Source of the DNA: Methylobacterium phyllostachyos
GTDB lineage: Bacteria; Pseudomonadota; Alphaproteobacteria; Rhizobiales; Beijerinckiaceae
DNA length: 64,000 bases
NCBI RefSeq assembly: GCF_900103445.1
Contig: NZ_FNHS01000016.1
Span: 1 to 64,000, forward strand
Direction: 5' to 3'
A model generated the notes under the pieces. It was not told where the DNA came from and did no database searches. It saw only the letters and a program-made list of their open reading frames with translations. The translations under genes were made by a program, and so were the position numbers. Shown here one piece after another: positions 8,118 to 15,946 of this stretch. The stretch's first letter is position 1. Each line of letters opens with the position of its first letter.

Positions 8118-8139
8118 CCCCGGCCGGATCCTGCCGGGG
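8118..8139. other. GC hairpin in the leader of the 85-aa gene
   Basis: CCCCGGC and GCCGGGG pair over seven bases around an 8-base loop, 60 bases after the 494-aa gene and 34 bases before the ATG at 8173. No T-run follows. It may separate two transcripts or be a processing hairpin. Confidence 0.35.
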
Positions 8140-8172
8140 GACTACAGGTCCAACCCCACCGAGACCCAGACC

Positions 8173-8430
8173 ATGAGCAAGATCGTCGCCTTCCTGGGCC
8201 GCCCGAGCCTGCCTGCTGCCAAGCCGATCCCCCGAGAGGAATTCGAGCGGCTGGCCGAACTCGCCCTCGACATCGTGGATCGCATCGTCGCCTTCTTGGA
8301 CGACGGCGACGGGGATCCCGACCGCGAGGACGGCGGGGACAGCGAGCCCAGCCTCGGCGCTCCCGAGAACCATCACGAGAGCCAAGTCGTTTGGTTGCGC
8401 GGCACGGACCGCGATCTTGAGGCCGAGTGA
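8173..8430 (+). CDS. 85-aa acidic protein of unknown function
   Basis: The product begins MSKIVAFLGRPSLP, contains one amphipathic helix (EFERLAELALDIVDRIVAFL) and then a strongly acidic, glycine-rich stretch (DDGDGDPDREDGGD). The start at 8173 was chosen over an upstream frame start at 8074 because the extra residues have no resemblance to protein sequence. Its stop codon overlaps the ATG of the next small frame (TGATG). It is co-oriented with the whole row starting at 5054. Confidence 0.6.
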   Translation: MSKIVAFLGRPSLPAAKPIPREEFERLAELALDIVDRIVAFLDDGDGDPDREDGGDSEPSLGAPENHHESQVVWLRGTDRDLEAE

Positions 8431-8711
8431 TGCCAACCATCCTTCCGCGACAGACGCCAACCCTCGGGGATGGGATCCGGCTGGCCGTCCTAGTCGCGGC
8501 TTTCCACTGGCATGGCTTTCGGCGGCGGGCAGCAGCTCGCCGCATGGCCCGGATCGGGGCAGATCGGGGGCTCGCCAGATGGCAGCGCGACGCGGCGCGT
8601 TGACTGGCCTGTAGCGAGAGGATCGCTGCCTTGCTCGGGGAGCCAGAGCCGCCGGAGGCAGAGCAGTTGCGCGACAGGCTGGCTGAGAGCCGGAAGCTCT
8701 GGCAGGGATAG
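8430..8711 (+). pseudogene. small gene interrupted by one in-frame TGA (57 + 35 codons)
   Basis: An ATG at 8430 overlaps the previous stop codon, the usual sign of translational coupling. It opens a frame that reads 57 residues (MPTILPRQTP...LARWQRDAAR) to a TGA at 8601-8603. The same frame continues without another stop to TAG at 8709-8711, and that part also looks like real protein (ERIAALLGEP...LRDRLAESRKLWQG). Either a roughly 93-residue gene has acquired one nonsense codon, or a functional 57-residue protein is followed by unrelated frame. The helical, arginine-rich first half and charged helix at the end favour one original protein. Confidence 0.4.
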
Positions 8712-8897
8712 CATAGGCCGGCACGGTCTAAGTTTCTCTCAGGGGCACGCTCAAGATGCGTACCCTGGTCACCCACGCCCGCCCTCAACAGCTGAGGGGC
8801 ATATTTGCGGGCGGGCGCGGATCGTCAGCGGGACCGTCTCAACCCGCCAGCAGATGAGCGATAGCCTTGCATTCTTGCGAAAGAGTGACCTGCCGTC

Positions 8898-9029
8898 TCA
8901 AGCGATCCAACCCAGGACCTTGGCGCAGCGCTCGGCTTGAGCCCGGGTCAGGCCGGACGCGACGGCAGCTCCGTTCCGGTAGACGCCGAACGAACTGTCA
9001 CCTGCCGCGCGGATCTTGATCGATGCCAT
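8898..9029 (-). CDS. 43-aa small protein of unknown function
   Basis: A short but protein-like frame: it starts MASIKIRAAGDSSFGVYRNG, then has a helix TRAQAERCAKVLGWI and ends at TGA. Strands followed by one helix would fit a tiny beta-beta-alpha domain. GGAG stands 10-13 bases upstream of the ATG. It lies on the minus strand between the unknown gene row and tRNA-Glu, with about 190 and 230 bases of apparently empty sequence on its two sides. No family is recognised. Confidence 0.5.
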   Translation of the reverse strand: MASIKIRAAGDSSFGVYRNGAAVASGLTRAQAERCAKVLGWIA

Positions 9030-9259
9030 CGTATACGTACTCCACACCCGCCAAGGCGGCGCTGGAGAGTAGCGGACGGGAGACCTCTAAGTTTCTGGGT
9101 TCCCGGGTTGTCGACAAGCAAATCTGTTGGGCTCCGACGCCTAACGAACGCCGCTCGCGCATCCGGTGCGGGCTGTAGAGTCCACCTTTGCCTAGGGGCG
9201 TATATGAGACATTTGTTGGACACGCCCAGCGCCGATACAAGCTAAGTGCTTGATATTAT

Positions 9260-9335
9260 TGGCGCGCCCTACGGGAATCGAACCCGTGTTTTCGCCGTGA
9301 AAGGGCGACGTCCTGGACCGCTAGACGAAGGGCGC
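9260..9335 (-). tRNA. tRNA-Glu (anticodon TTC), CCA encoded
   Basis: Read on the minus strand, the acceptor arms GCGCCCT (from 9335) and AGGGCGC pair over seven bases. The T-arm contains GGTTCGATTCC and the anticodon loop reads CTTTCAC, giving anticodon TTC. The discriminator G is followed by an encoded CCA (9260-9262). Length with CCA is 76. It lies at the end of the unknown gene row. tRNA genes are frequent integration sites, but I found no integrase and no obvious duplicated 3' end in the window. Confidence 0.96.
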
Positions 9336-9442
9336 TTTGGCTGGACCGAGGGTTCTATAGTCGGAGGCGAGGCGGCGGGCAACCGCCGAAGCGCCACATC
9401 GCTCCAGTTTGACCGGACGCCGGCAAGGCGCGATGGAGGGGC

Positions 9443-9970
9443 ATGCCTCAACCCACGCCTCGCATGACCCTCGTCCTCGGCGGGGCGCGTTCCGGCAAGA
9501 GCGCCTACGCGGAAACGTTGATCGAGGCCTGCCCCGGGCCGTGGCTCTACCTCGCCACCGCCCAGGCCTTCGATGACGAAATGGTCGATCGCATCGCCCA
9601 GCATCGCGCGCGGCGGCCGGAGGCGTGGCGCACCCGCAACGTGCCGCTCGCCCTGCCGGAGGCCGTGGCCGAGGCGGAGGGGCCGGTTCTGGTCGATTGC
9701 CTCACCCTGTGGCTCACCAACCTGATCCTGGCGGAGGCCGATCTGGAGGAAGCCACCGCGCAGCTCGTCGCCGCCTGCACCCGTGCCCCCGGCCCGCTGG
9801 TGCTGGTCGGCAACGAGGTCGGGCTCGGGATCGTGCCCGACAACGCGCTCGCCCGCCGCTTCCGCGACGCGGCCGGGCGCCTGCACCAGCGCCTCGCCGC
9901 TGAGGCCGACCGGGTCGTGCTCACCGTCGCCGGACTACCCCTGATCGTGAAACCCGGAGCCTCCGCATGA
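9443..9970 (+). CDS. cobU: bifunctional adenosylcobinamide kinase / adenosylcobinamide-phosphate guanylyltransferase
   Basis: A 175-residue enzyme of the nucleotide-loop assembly stage of cobalamin synthesis (CobU, also called CobP). It phosphorylates adenosylcobinamide and then transfers GMP to it. The P-loop is GGARSGKS (residues 13-20). The candidate guanylylated His lies in IAQHRARRP (His54). The family signatures VDCLTLWLTNL and GNEVGLGIVPDN are present. Length matches the family. Its end overlaps cobO by four bases (ATGA), so the two are translationally coupled and cobU heads the cobU-cobO-cobQ transcript. I did not find the conserved B12 box of a cobalamin riboswitch in the 107 bases between the tRNA and this gene. 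Confidence 0.95.
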   Translation: MPQPTPRMTLVLGGARSGKSAYAETLIEACPGPWLYLATAQAFDDEMVDRIAQHRARRPEAWRTRNVPLALPEAVAEAEGPVLVDCLTLWLTNLILAEADLEEATAQLVAACTRAPGPLVLVGNEVGLGIVPDNALARRFRDAAGRLHQRLAAEADRVVLTVAGLPLIVKPGASA

Positions 9971-10569
9971 ACGAGGACGAAGCCCGCCACCGCGCCAAGA
10001 TGGAGAAGCGCAAGGCCGTGCAGGACGCCGAGGTGGCGGAGAAGACCCTCGAGAAGGGACTGCTGCTGGTCCATACCGGCCCCGGCAAGGGCAAGAGCAC
10101 GGCCGCGCTCGGGCTGATGCTGCGGGCGCTCGGCCGGGGCTGGCGGGTCGGCATGGTGCAGTTCATCAAAGGCGGCTGGGACACGGGCGAGCGCCACGCC
10201 GTGGCGGCCTTCGGCGAACGAGTCGTCTGGCACACCCTCGGGGAGGGGTTCACCTGGGAGACGCAGGACAAGGCCCGGGACATCGCCGCCTGCCGCCACG
10301 CCTGGGCGGTCGCCGAGGACCTGATGGCCGATCCCACGATCCGCCTCCTCGTCCTCGACGAGCTCAACATCGCGCTGCGCTACGACTACCTCGACCTCGA
10401 CGCGGTGCTGGCCGCGCTCACGCGGCGCCGGCCGGACCTGCACGTCGTGGTCACCGGCCGCAACGCCAAGCCGGCCCTGATCGAGGCCGCCGATTGCGTC
10501 ACCGAGATGGGCAGCGTGAAGCACCACTTCGCCGCCGGCGTGAAGGCGCAGGAAGGGATCGAGTTCTGA
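9967..10569 (+). CDS. cobO: cob(I)yrinic acid a,c-diamide adenosyltransferase
   Basis: A 200-residue ATP:corrinoid adenosyltransferase of the CobO/BtuR type, which adds the upper adenosyl ligand to reduced corrinoid. The P-loop-like motif HTGPGKGKSTAALGL covers residues about 36-50. VLDELNIALRYDYLDLD and VVTGRNAKPALIEAAD follow, all typical of the family. The C-terminus ends KAQEGIEF as usual. The start overlaps cobU by four bases. It is the second gene of the cob operon. Cytoplasmic. Confidence 0.96.
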   Translation: MNEDEARHRAKMEKRKAVQDAEVAEKTLEKGLLLVHTGPGKGKSTAALGLMLRALGRGWRVGMVQFIKGGWDTGERHAVAAFGERVVWHTLGEGFTWETQDKARDIAACRHAWAVAEDLMADPTIRLLVLDELNIALRYDYLDLDAVLAALTRRRPDLHVVVTGRNAKPALIEAADCVTEMGSVKHHFAAGVKAQEGIEF

Positions 10570-10592
10570 GCCCGCCCCACGCAAAGGTCCTG

Positions 10593-12035
10593 ATGATCCA
10601 GGGCACCGGCTCCGATGTCGGCAAGTCGCTGCTCGTGGCGGGGCTGGCGCGCGCCTTCACGGAGCGGGGTCTGCGGGTCCGGCCGTTCAAGCCACAGAAC
10701 ATGTCGAACAACGCCGCCGTCACCCAGGATGGCGGCGAGATCGGCCGGGCGCAGGCGCTCCAGGCCCGGGCCGCCCGGGTGGCGCCCTCCGTCCACATGA
10801 ACCCCGTGCTGCTGAAGCCGCAGAGCGAAGTCGGCTCCCAGGTGGTGGTGCAGGGCCGGATGGTCGCCACCGTGAAGGCCCGCGACTACCAGGCCTGGAA
10901 GCCGCGGTTGATGTCGGCCGTCTTGGAGAGCTTTTCCCGCCTCGGGGACGAGGCCGACCTGATCCTCGTCGAGGGCGCGGGCTCGGCCTCGGAGGTGAAC
11001 CTGCGCGCGGGCGACATCGCCAATATGGGCTTCGCCCGGGCCACCGACACGCCGGTGGTGCTGGTCGGCGACATCGACCGGGGCGGGGTGATCGCGAGCC
11101 TCGTCGGCACCAAGGCGGTGATCGATCCCGACGATGCCGCGATGATCGCGGGCTTCATCGTCAACCGGTTCCGCGGCGATCCGAGCCTGTTCGCCGACGG
11201 GATGCGGCTGATCGCCGACAAGACCGGCTGGGCGGCGCTGGGCCTCGTGCCGCATTTCCCCGCCGCTGCCCGCCTGCCGGCCGAGGACGTGCTGGGGCTC
11301 GCCGGCTCGGAAGCACGTGGAAAAGACGCCGTCACAGTGGCGGTGCCGGTGCTGCCGCGGATCGCGAATTTCGACGATCTCGATCCCCTGCGGGCGGAGC
11401 CCGGCGTGTCGGTGGTGCTGGTTCGGCCCGGCACGCCGATCCCCGCGGAGGCCGCCCTGGTGCTGCTGCCGGGCTCCAAGACCACGATCGACGACCTGGA
11501 GGCGTTTCGCCAGGAGGGCTGGGACATCGACCTGCGGGCGCATGTCCGCCGGGGCGGCCGGGTGCTCGGGCTGTGCGGCGGCTACCAGATGCTGGGCCAA
11601 AGCCTCGCCGACCCGCACGGGATCGAGGGGGCGCCGCGCACGGTGCCGGGCCTCGGGCTCCTCGACGTCGAGACCGTGATGACGCCGGAGAAGCGCCTCG
11701 TCGCCGTCACCGGCACGAGCCTGCCCGATGGCGTGCCGTTCTCGGGCTACGAGATGCATATCGGCGCCACCGCGGGCCCCGACGCGGCACGGCCGCTCCT
11801 GCGCCTCGCGGATGGGCGCCTGGACGGGGCGGTCTCGGCGGACGGGCGTGTGGCCGGAACCTACGTGCACGGCCTGTTCGCCGACGACGCCCAACGGGCC
11901 GCGTGGCTCGCGCGCCTCGGGACGGCCTCGGCGGGGGCCGGCTACGAGGCCGGGGTCGAGGCGGCGCTGGACGGGCTCGCGCGCCACATCGCGGCCCATG
12001 TCGATTGCGACCGTCTCCTGGCGCTTGCCCGGTAG
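10593..12035 (+). CDS. cobQ: cobyric acid synthase
   Basis: A 480-residue glutamine-dependent amidotransferase that amidates four side chains of adenosylcobyrinate a,c-diamide. The N-terminal ATPase domain starts MIQGTGSDVGKSLL and includes PFKPQNMSNNAAV. The C-terminal glutaminase domain has its nucleophile in GLCGGYQMLG (Cys328) and the triad His in YVHGLF (His426). The start at 10593 was chosen because it gives the standard N-terminus. The frame has no other ATG or GTG after the cobO stop. It lies 23 bases behind cobO in the same operon. Confidence 0.96.
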   Translation: MIQGTGSDVGKSLLVAGLARAFTERGLRVRPFKPQNMSNNAAVTQDGGEIGRAQALQARAARVAPSVHMNPVLLKPQSEVGSQVVVQGRMVATVKARDYQAWKPRLMSAVLESFSRLGDEADLILVEGAGSASEVNLRAGDIANMGFARATDTPVVLVGDIDRGGVIASLVGTKAVIDPDDAAMIAGFIVNRFRGDPSLFADGMRLIADKTGWAALGLVPHFPAAARLPAEDVLGLAGSEARGKDAVTVAVPVLPRIANFDDLDPLRAEPGVSVVLVRPGTPIPAEAALVLLPGSKTTIDDLEAFRQEGWDIDLRAHVRRGGRVLGLCGGYQMLGQSLADPHGIEGAPRTVPGLGLLDVETVMTPEKRLVAVTGTSLPDGVPFSGYEMHIGATAGPDAARPLLRLADGRLDGAVSADGRVAGTYVHGLFADDAQRAAWLARLGTASAGAGYEAGVEAALDGLARHIAAHVDCDRLLALAR

Positions 12036-12114
12036 CCGCGGGGCGAGCCAGCGATTACTCTGCGTAATGGCAGGCCCTCGCCACGAAGGGCCGCGACCGC
12101 TCAGAGGAACGCCG

Positions 12115-13461
12115 ATGCCGTCCACGCAAGCCCCGCCCGGGGAGGATCTCGCCGCGAGCACCGTCCGCACGGTGACCCTGCGGCTGATGCCGCTCCTCGG
12201 GCTGCTCTACCTGATCGCCTATATCGACCGGCAGAACGTCTCCTACGCCAAGCTGGAGATGGTCGGCAGCCTGGGGCTCAGCGAGACCGCCTACGGGCTC
12301 GGGGCCTCGCTGTTCTTCCTCGGCTACTTCCTGTTCGAGGTACCGGCCAACGTCTTCCTGGAGCGGGTGGGCGCGCGGATCTGGTTCGCGCGGATCATGA
12401 TCACCTGGGGCCTCGTCACGGTGCTCCTCGGCTTCACCCAGAACGCCGCGATGTTCTACGTGCTGCGCTTCCTGCTCGGCGTCGCCGAGGCCGGCTTCTT
12501 CCCCGGGGTGCTGTTCGCCCTCACGCTCTGGTTCCCGCAGACCCACCGGGCGCGGATGATCGGCTGGTTCATGATCGCCAGCGCCATCGCCAACGCGGTC
12601 GGCGCGGCGGTCGGCGGGGCGCTGCTCGGCCTCGACGGGGTCTGGGGGCTGGCGGGCTGGCAATGGGTCTTTCTGGCCACCGGCGTGCCGGCGATCCTGA
12701 TGGCCTTCGTGGTGCTGGCCGTCCTGCCGGATGGGCCGGAGACCGCGCCCTGGCTGTCGCAGGCCCAGCGCGACTGGCTCAGCCGGACGCTCAAGGCCGA
12801 GAGCGAGGCCGGGGGCCATGTCGATCACGGCAACCCGTTCGCGGCACTCCTCGACAAGCGCGTGCTGATGCTGGCGGGCATCTACGTGTTCCTGCCGCTC
12901 GCCGCCTACGGCCTCGGCTACTGGCTGCCCACGGTGGTGAAGGGGTTCGGCGTCTCGAACCTGACCAACGGCCTCCTCAACATCATCCCCTGGACGGCTA
13001 CGGCGGTGGCCCTGTGGTGGGTGCCGCGCCACGCCGCCCGGACCGGCGCGCAGGGCAACGCGCTGACCTGGCACGTGGTCGGGCCGGCTCTGGTCGGCGC
13101 GACGGGCCTCGCGCTCTCCGTCATCCTGCCGGGCAACGCCGTGAAGTTCGCCTGCCTGTGCGTGGCGGCCGCCGGGACCTTCTCGGCGCAGCCGGTCTTC
13201 TGGTCGATGCCCGGGACCTTCCTGCGCGGCGCCACGGCAGCGGCCGGGATTGCGGCGATCAACTCGGTGGGCAATCTCGGCGGCCTCATCGCGCAGAACG
13301 CGGTGCCGTTCATCCGCGACCAGACCAAGAGCGACCTCGTGCCGATGCTGTTCCTGTCGGTCTGCCTCGCGGTGGGGGCCGGCCTGATGTTCGTGGTGCT
13401 CTCGGCCCTGCGGCGGGACACGGAACGGCGGGGCGTCCCGGAGCGCGCGCGGGCCGTCTGA
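12115..13461 (+). CDS. MFS transporter, anion:cation symporter (ACS-like) type
   Basis: A 448-residue protein with about 12 hydrophobic segments. The first loop carries YIDRQNVSYAKLEM, close to the D-R-x-N signature of the ACS branch that carries phthalate, tartrate, hexuronate and similar organic anions. Later FEVPANVFLERVGARIWFARI matches the loop 2-3 motif of the same group. AGAGGAAC lies before the ATG. It follows cobQ by 79 bases, but nothing shows that it carries a corrinoid. An organic acid is more likely from family membership. Located in the inner membrane. Confidence 0.9.
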   Translation: MPSTQAPPGEDLAASTVRTVTLRLMPLLGLLYLIAYIDRQNVSYAKLEMVGSLGLSETAYGLGASLFFLGYFLFEVPANVFLERVGARIWFARIMITWGLVTVLLGFTQNAAMFYVLRFLLGVAEAGFFPGVLFALTLWFPQTHRARMIGWFMIASAIANAVGAAVGGALLGLDGVWGLAGWQWVFLATGVPAILMAFVVLAVLPDGPETAPWLSQAQRDWLSRTLKAESEAGGHVDHGNPFAALLDKRVLMLAGIYVFLPLAAYGLGYWLPTVVKGFGVSNLTNGLLNIIPWTATAVALWWVPRHAARTGAQGNALTWHVVGPALVGATGLALSVILPGNAVKFACLCVAAAGTFSAQPVFWSMPGTFLRGATAAAGIAAINSVGNLGGLIAQNAVPFIRDQTKSDLVPMLFLSVCLAVGAGLMFVVLSALRRDTERRGVPERARAV

Positions 13462-13562
13462 ACGCGCGGCGGGTTCGTGTGTTATCATTCATTGTGCCGG
13501 CAACGCTGGCACGATGATGCAAACCCGCGCGCCTGCGGGCCATCGTCGAGGAGGGCACCGCG

Positions 13563-13739
13563 ATGAGCCAGGGATTTCCGCTTCTGATCCTCGCCTTCGG
13601 CACGCTCGGCGGGATCTGGTTCCTGGCCGCTGCGGCCCGGAAGCAGGTCGCGAACGCCAAGGGCAGCCCGGAACGCTCCAACCTGATCCACCACCACGGT
13701 GGCGAGCCGCGGCCGAACATGCCGGGCACCGAGCACTGA
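13563..13739 (+). CDS. 58-aa small membrane protein, paralogue of the one at 3086
   Basis: The N-terminal hydrophobic helix (LLILAFGTLGGIWFLAAAAR) and polar tail (RKQVANAKG, PERSNLI, HGGEPR, NMPGTEH) match the protein at 3086-3262 position by position, with the same length of 58 residues. GAGGAGGG stands about ten bases before the ATG. A hairpin-like inverted repeat (GTGCC...GGCAC) lies in the leader near 13496-13515. The function is unknown. The strong conservation of the tail compared with the helix suggests that the tail is the working part. Confidence 0.82.
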   Translation: MSQGFPLLILAFGTLGGIWFLAAAARKQVANAKGSPERSNLIHHHGGEPRPNMPGTEH

Positions 13740-13752
13740 GCGCCTGAATTCT

Positions 13753-13853
13753 GGGTTTCCAAAGGGCTTCAACCCTTTGGCGGGGTGTCGGGGCAGGGCC
13801 CCGACCAGGGCTCTGCCCTGGACCCGCGAAAGGTCTCGACCTTTCGAAACCGG
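13753..13853. repeat. family A multi-hairpin intergenic element, copy 1
   Basis: The element runs GGGTTTCCAAAGGG...CCCTTTGG, then GGGGTG, an inner hairpin (GTCGGGGC/GCCCCGAC), AGGGCTCTGCCCT, and ends with an AAAGG...CCTTT hairpin and CGAAACC. The outer ends are complementary to each other as well as to their own hairpins. It lies between the convergent 58-aa gene and the hydroxyacid dehydrogenase. Confidence 0.85.
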
Positions 13854-13866
13854 GCCTGGAGCGCCC

Positions 13867-14781
13867 TCAGCCGGCGGCGATCCGGCGGCAATGGTCGAGG
13901 GCGGCGCCGATCAGGTTGGCGCTGGCCTCGGGCGTGCGAAAGGCCGAGTGCGCCGAAAGGGTGACATTCGGCAGGCCGGCCAGCGGGTGATCCGCCGGCA
14001 GGGGCTCGACCGTGAACACGTCGAGCCCAGCCTGCGCGATGTGGCCTGTGCGTAGGGCCTCGACGAGAGCATCCTCGTCGGTCACGGCCCCGCGGGCGGT
14101 GTTGATCAGGATGGCACCGGGCTTCAGCGCGGCGATGCGGTCGGCCGAGAGGAAGCCCCGGGTCTCGTCGGTCAGCAGCAGGTGGAGCGAGACTACGTCA
14201 CTCTCGGCGAGCAGCTGCTCCAGGGGCACGAAGGCGACGTCGGGATGGGTTCGGGGCGTGCGGTTCCAGGCGAGCACCCGCATGCCGATGCCCGCGCAGA
14301 GCCGCGCCATCTCGGCCGCGATCCCGCCGAAGCCGATGAGGCCGACACACTTGCCGGTAAGCTGCATTCCCTCGGTGCGCAGCCAGGAGCCGGCACGCAT
14401 CGCCCGGTCCATCTCGGCCAAGCCCCGGGCCGCCGCCCACATCAGCGCGAAGGCGCATTCGGCGACCGCCGTGTCGCCGTAGCCCTTGATCGTGTGGACC
14501 GTGACGCCGAGTTCCGCCTGAAGCGCCTCCGGGTCCATGTAGCTGCGCGCGCCGGTGCCGAGGAACACCACGTGCTTCAGCCCGACGCAGGCCCGGGCCA
14601 CGTCGCGGGGGAGGGCGGTGTGGTCGATCACCGCGATCTCGGCGCCGGCCAGGAGGCCGGGCAGGTCCTGCGGGGTGATGGCGGGCTCGGCGTGGATCGC
14701 GAAGGGCGGGTCGTCCGGCCGCAGCAGCCGGCGCGCCACCGCCGCCAGCGTCTCGCTGGCATCCACGAACACCGCGCGCAT
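13867..14781 (-). CDS. NAD(P)-dependent D-isomer-specific 2-hydroxyacid dehydrogenase
   Basis: A 304-residue oxidoreductase. The nucleotide-binding glycine motif is GLIGFGGIAAEMA. The catalytic Arg lies in LINTARGAVTDE, the Glu in DVFTVEPLP and the His in TLSAHSAF, so all three active-site residues are present. The start at 14781 is supported by AGGGAG upstream. The frame is open further to 14910, but that part is inside repeat C1's flank and looks unrelated. It reduces or oxidises a 2-keto or 2-hydroxy acid; the substrate cannot be read from the sequence. It sits inside the split cob region without an evident link to cobalamin. Confidence 0.92.
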   Translation of the reverse strand: MRAVFVDASETLAAVARRLLRPDDPPFAIHAEPAITPQDLPGLLAGAEIAVIDHTALPRDVARACVGLKHVVFLGTGARSYMDPEALQAELGVTVHTIKGYGDTAVAECAFALMWAAARGLAEMDRAMRAGSWLRTEGMQLTGKCVGLIGFGGIAAEMARLCAGIGMRVLAWNRTPRTHPDVAFVPLEQLLAESDVVSLHLLLTDETRGFLSADRIAALKPGAILINTARGAVTDEDALVEALRTGHIAQAGLDVFTVEPLPADHPLAGLPNVTLSAHSAFRTPEASANLIGAALDHCRRIAAG

Positions 14782-14870
14782 CGGCTTCTCCCTGTCCCGC
14801 CCCGTCACGATGCGCTGAGAGCGCGGATCGTGCCAAGTCCTGGGCAACCAAGTCCCAGGCAACCAGCGCG

Positions 14871-14958
14871 ACGTCCTTGCGAGCGGAGCGAAGCCACCCA
14901 GGCGCGCCACGCTGACGGATGTCCCGCGTCCCTGGATTGCTTCGCTCCGCTCGCAAAG
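14871..14958. repeat. family C palindromic element, copy 1
   Basis: The arms CTTGCGAGCGGAGCGAAG and CTTCGCTCCGCTCGCAA are complementary and enclose about 50 bases. This is the GCGAGCGNAGCGAAGC type of intergenic repeat that is frequent in Hyphomicrobiales. It ends four bases from the stop codon of cobD and lies in the leader of the dehydrogenase gene. Confidence 0.85.
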
Positions 14959-14962
14959 ACGG

Positions 14963-15946
14963 TCAGGTCGCCAGGGTCAGCCAAAGCCCGAGCAACCCCA
15001 GCACGAGCCCACCCTGGAGCCAGCAGGCCGTGCGGTAGAGAACCAGCGCCCGGGCGATGTCGTCGGCCGTGGCTTCGGCCCGGCCATCGCCCATATGGGC
15101 GTCGGGCACCAGGGTGCCATCATAGACCCGCGGCCCCGCGAGCTTCAGGCCGAGCGCGCCCGCCATGGCGGATTCCGGCCAGCCGGCATTGGGCGAGCGG
15201 TGATGGCGGGCGTCCCGGGCCATCGCCTGCAGCGCGCCGCGCGCATCGGCGCCGCGCAGGCGCGCCGCCCCGGCGATCAGCAGGCCCGCGAGGCGCGCGG
15301 CCGGCAGGTTCACGCCGTCGTCGAGCCGGGCCGCCGCCCAGCCGAAGGCCGCGTAGCGGGGCGTGCGGTGGCCGATCATGCTGTCGGCGGTGTTGATCGC
15401 CTTGTAGAGCGCGCCGCCCGGCAGGCCGAGGGCGCCGATCCAGAAGGCCGGCGCCACGATCCCATCGGAAAAGTTCTCCGCCAGGCTCTCGATCGCGGCC
15501 CGGCAGACCGCCGGTTCGTCGAGGCGCTCGGGGTCGCGGCCCACGATCATTGCCACGGCCCGCCGCCCGGCCTCCAGGCCGCCGCTGCGCAGGGCGGCCT
15601 CCACCGCGGCCACGTGGTCGTGCAGGCTGCGCTGGGCCGGCAGGCTCGCACAGGCGAGGCTCAGCAGGAGCAGGGCGGGGAGGGGGCCGGCAAGGCCCGC
15701 GAGCGCCGTGAGGAGGAGGGCGGGCAGGCCCACGGCGGCGAGCAGCAGCACCAGCGCGCCGCAGCCCGCGAGCCGGCGCCGCCGCGCGGAGCCGCGGTTG
15801 AGGCCGTGCTCCAGGGCCGCGATCAACCGTCCGATCCACGTGACAGGATGGCCGGCCGCCCTGTAGAGCGCGTCCGGATAGCCGGCCGCCGCCTCGATCC
15901 CGAGGGCGAGGGCCAGCACGGCGAGCGTTTCGGGCGGATGGACCAT
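14963..15946 (-). CDS. cobD: adenosylcobinamide-phosphate synthase (CobD/CbiB)
   Basis: A 327-residue integral membrane protein that joins aminopropanol (or its phosphate) to adenosylcobyric acid. Several hydrophobic segments are visible. The family signatures HPVTWIGRLIAALE (about 33-46), AESLAENFSDGIVAPAFW and the region KAINTADSMIGHRTPRYAAFGWAAARLDD are intact. The later SPNAGWPESAMAGALG is also typical. The start codon at 15946 overlaps the start region of the divergent cobC by nine bases, so both genes share their first codons. Regulation must therefore lie inside one or both coding regions. Confidence 0.95.
   Translation of the reverse strand: MVHPPETLAVLALALGIEAAAGYPDALYRAAGHPVTWIGRLIAALEHGLNRGSARRRRLAGCGALVLLLAAVGLPALLLTALAGLAGPLPALLLLSLACASLPAQRSLHDHVAAVEAALRSGGLEAGRRAVAMIVGRDPERLDEPAVCRAAIESLAENFSDGIVAPAFWIGALGLPGGALYKAINTADSMIGHRTPRYAAFGWAAARLDDGVNLPAARLAGLLIAGAARLRGADARGALQAMARDARHHRSPNAGWPESAMAGALGLKLAGPRVYDGTLVPDAHMGDGRAEATADDIARALVLYRTACWLQGGLVLGLLGLWLTLAT

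Noticed and set aside
8512..8940. 142-codon plus-strand frame
   Set aside because: Serine/arginine/glycine-rich without pattern; the other frame in this region carries the coupled small gene, and the 43-codon gene lies opposite its end.
9260..9335. tRNA-Glu as proven attachment site of the unknown gene row
   Set aside because: No integrase and no copy of the tRNA 3' end was found in the window, so the idea remains open rather than supported.
9336..9442. Possible cobalamin riboswitch before cobU
   Set aside because: The gap is only 107 bases and I could not see the conserved B12-box pattern; a riboswitch normally needs about 200 bases.
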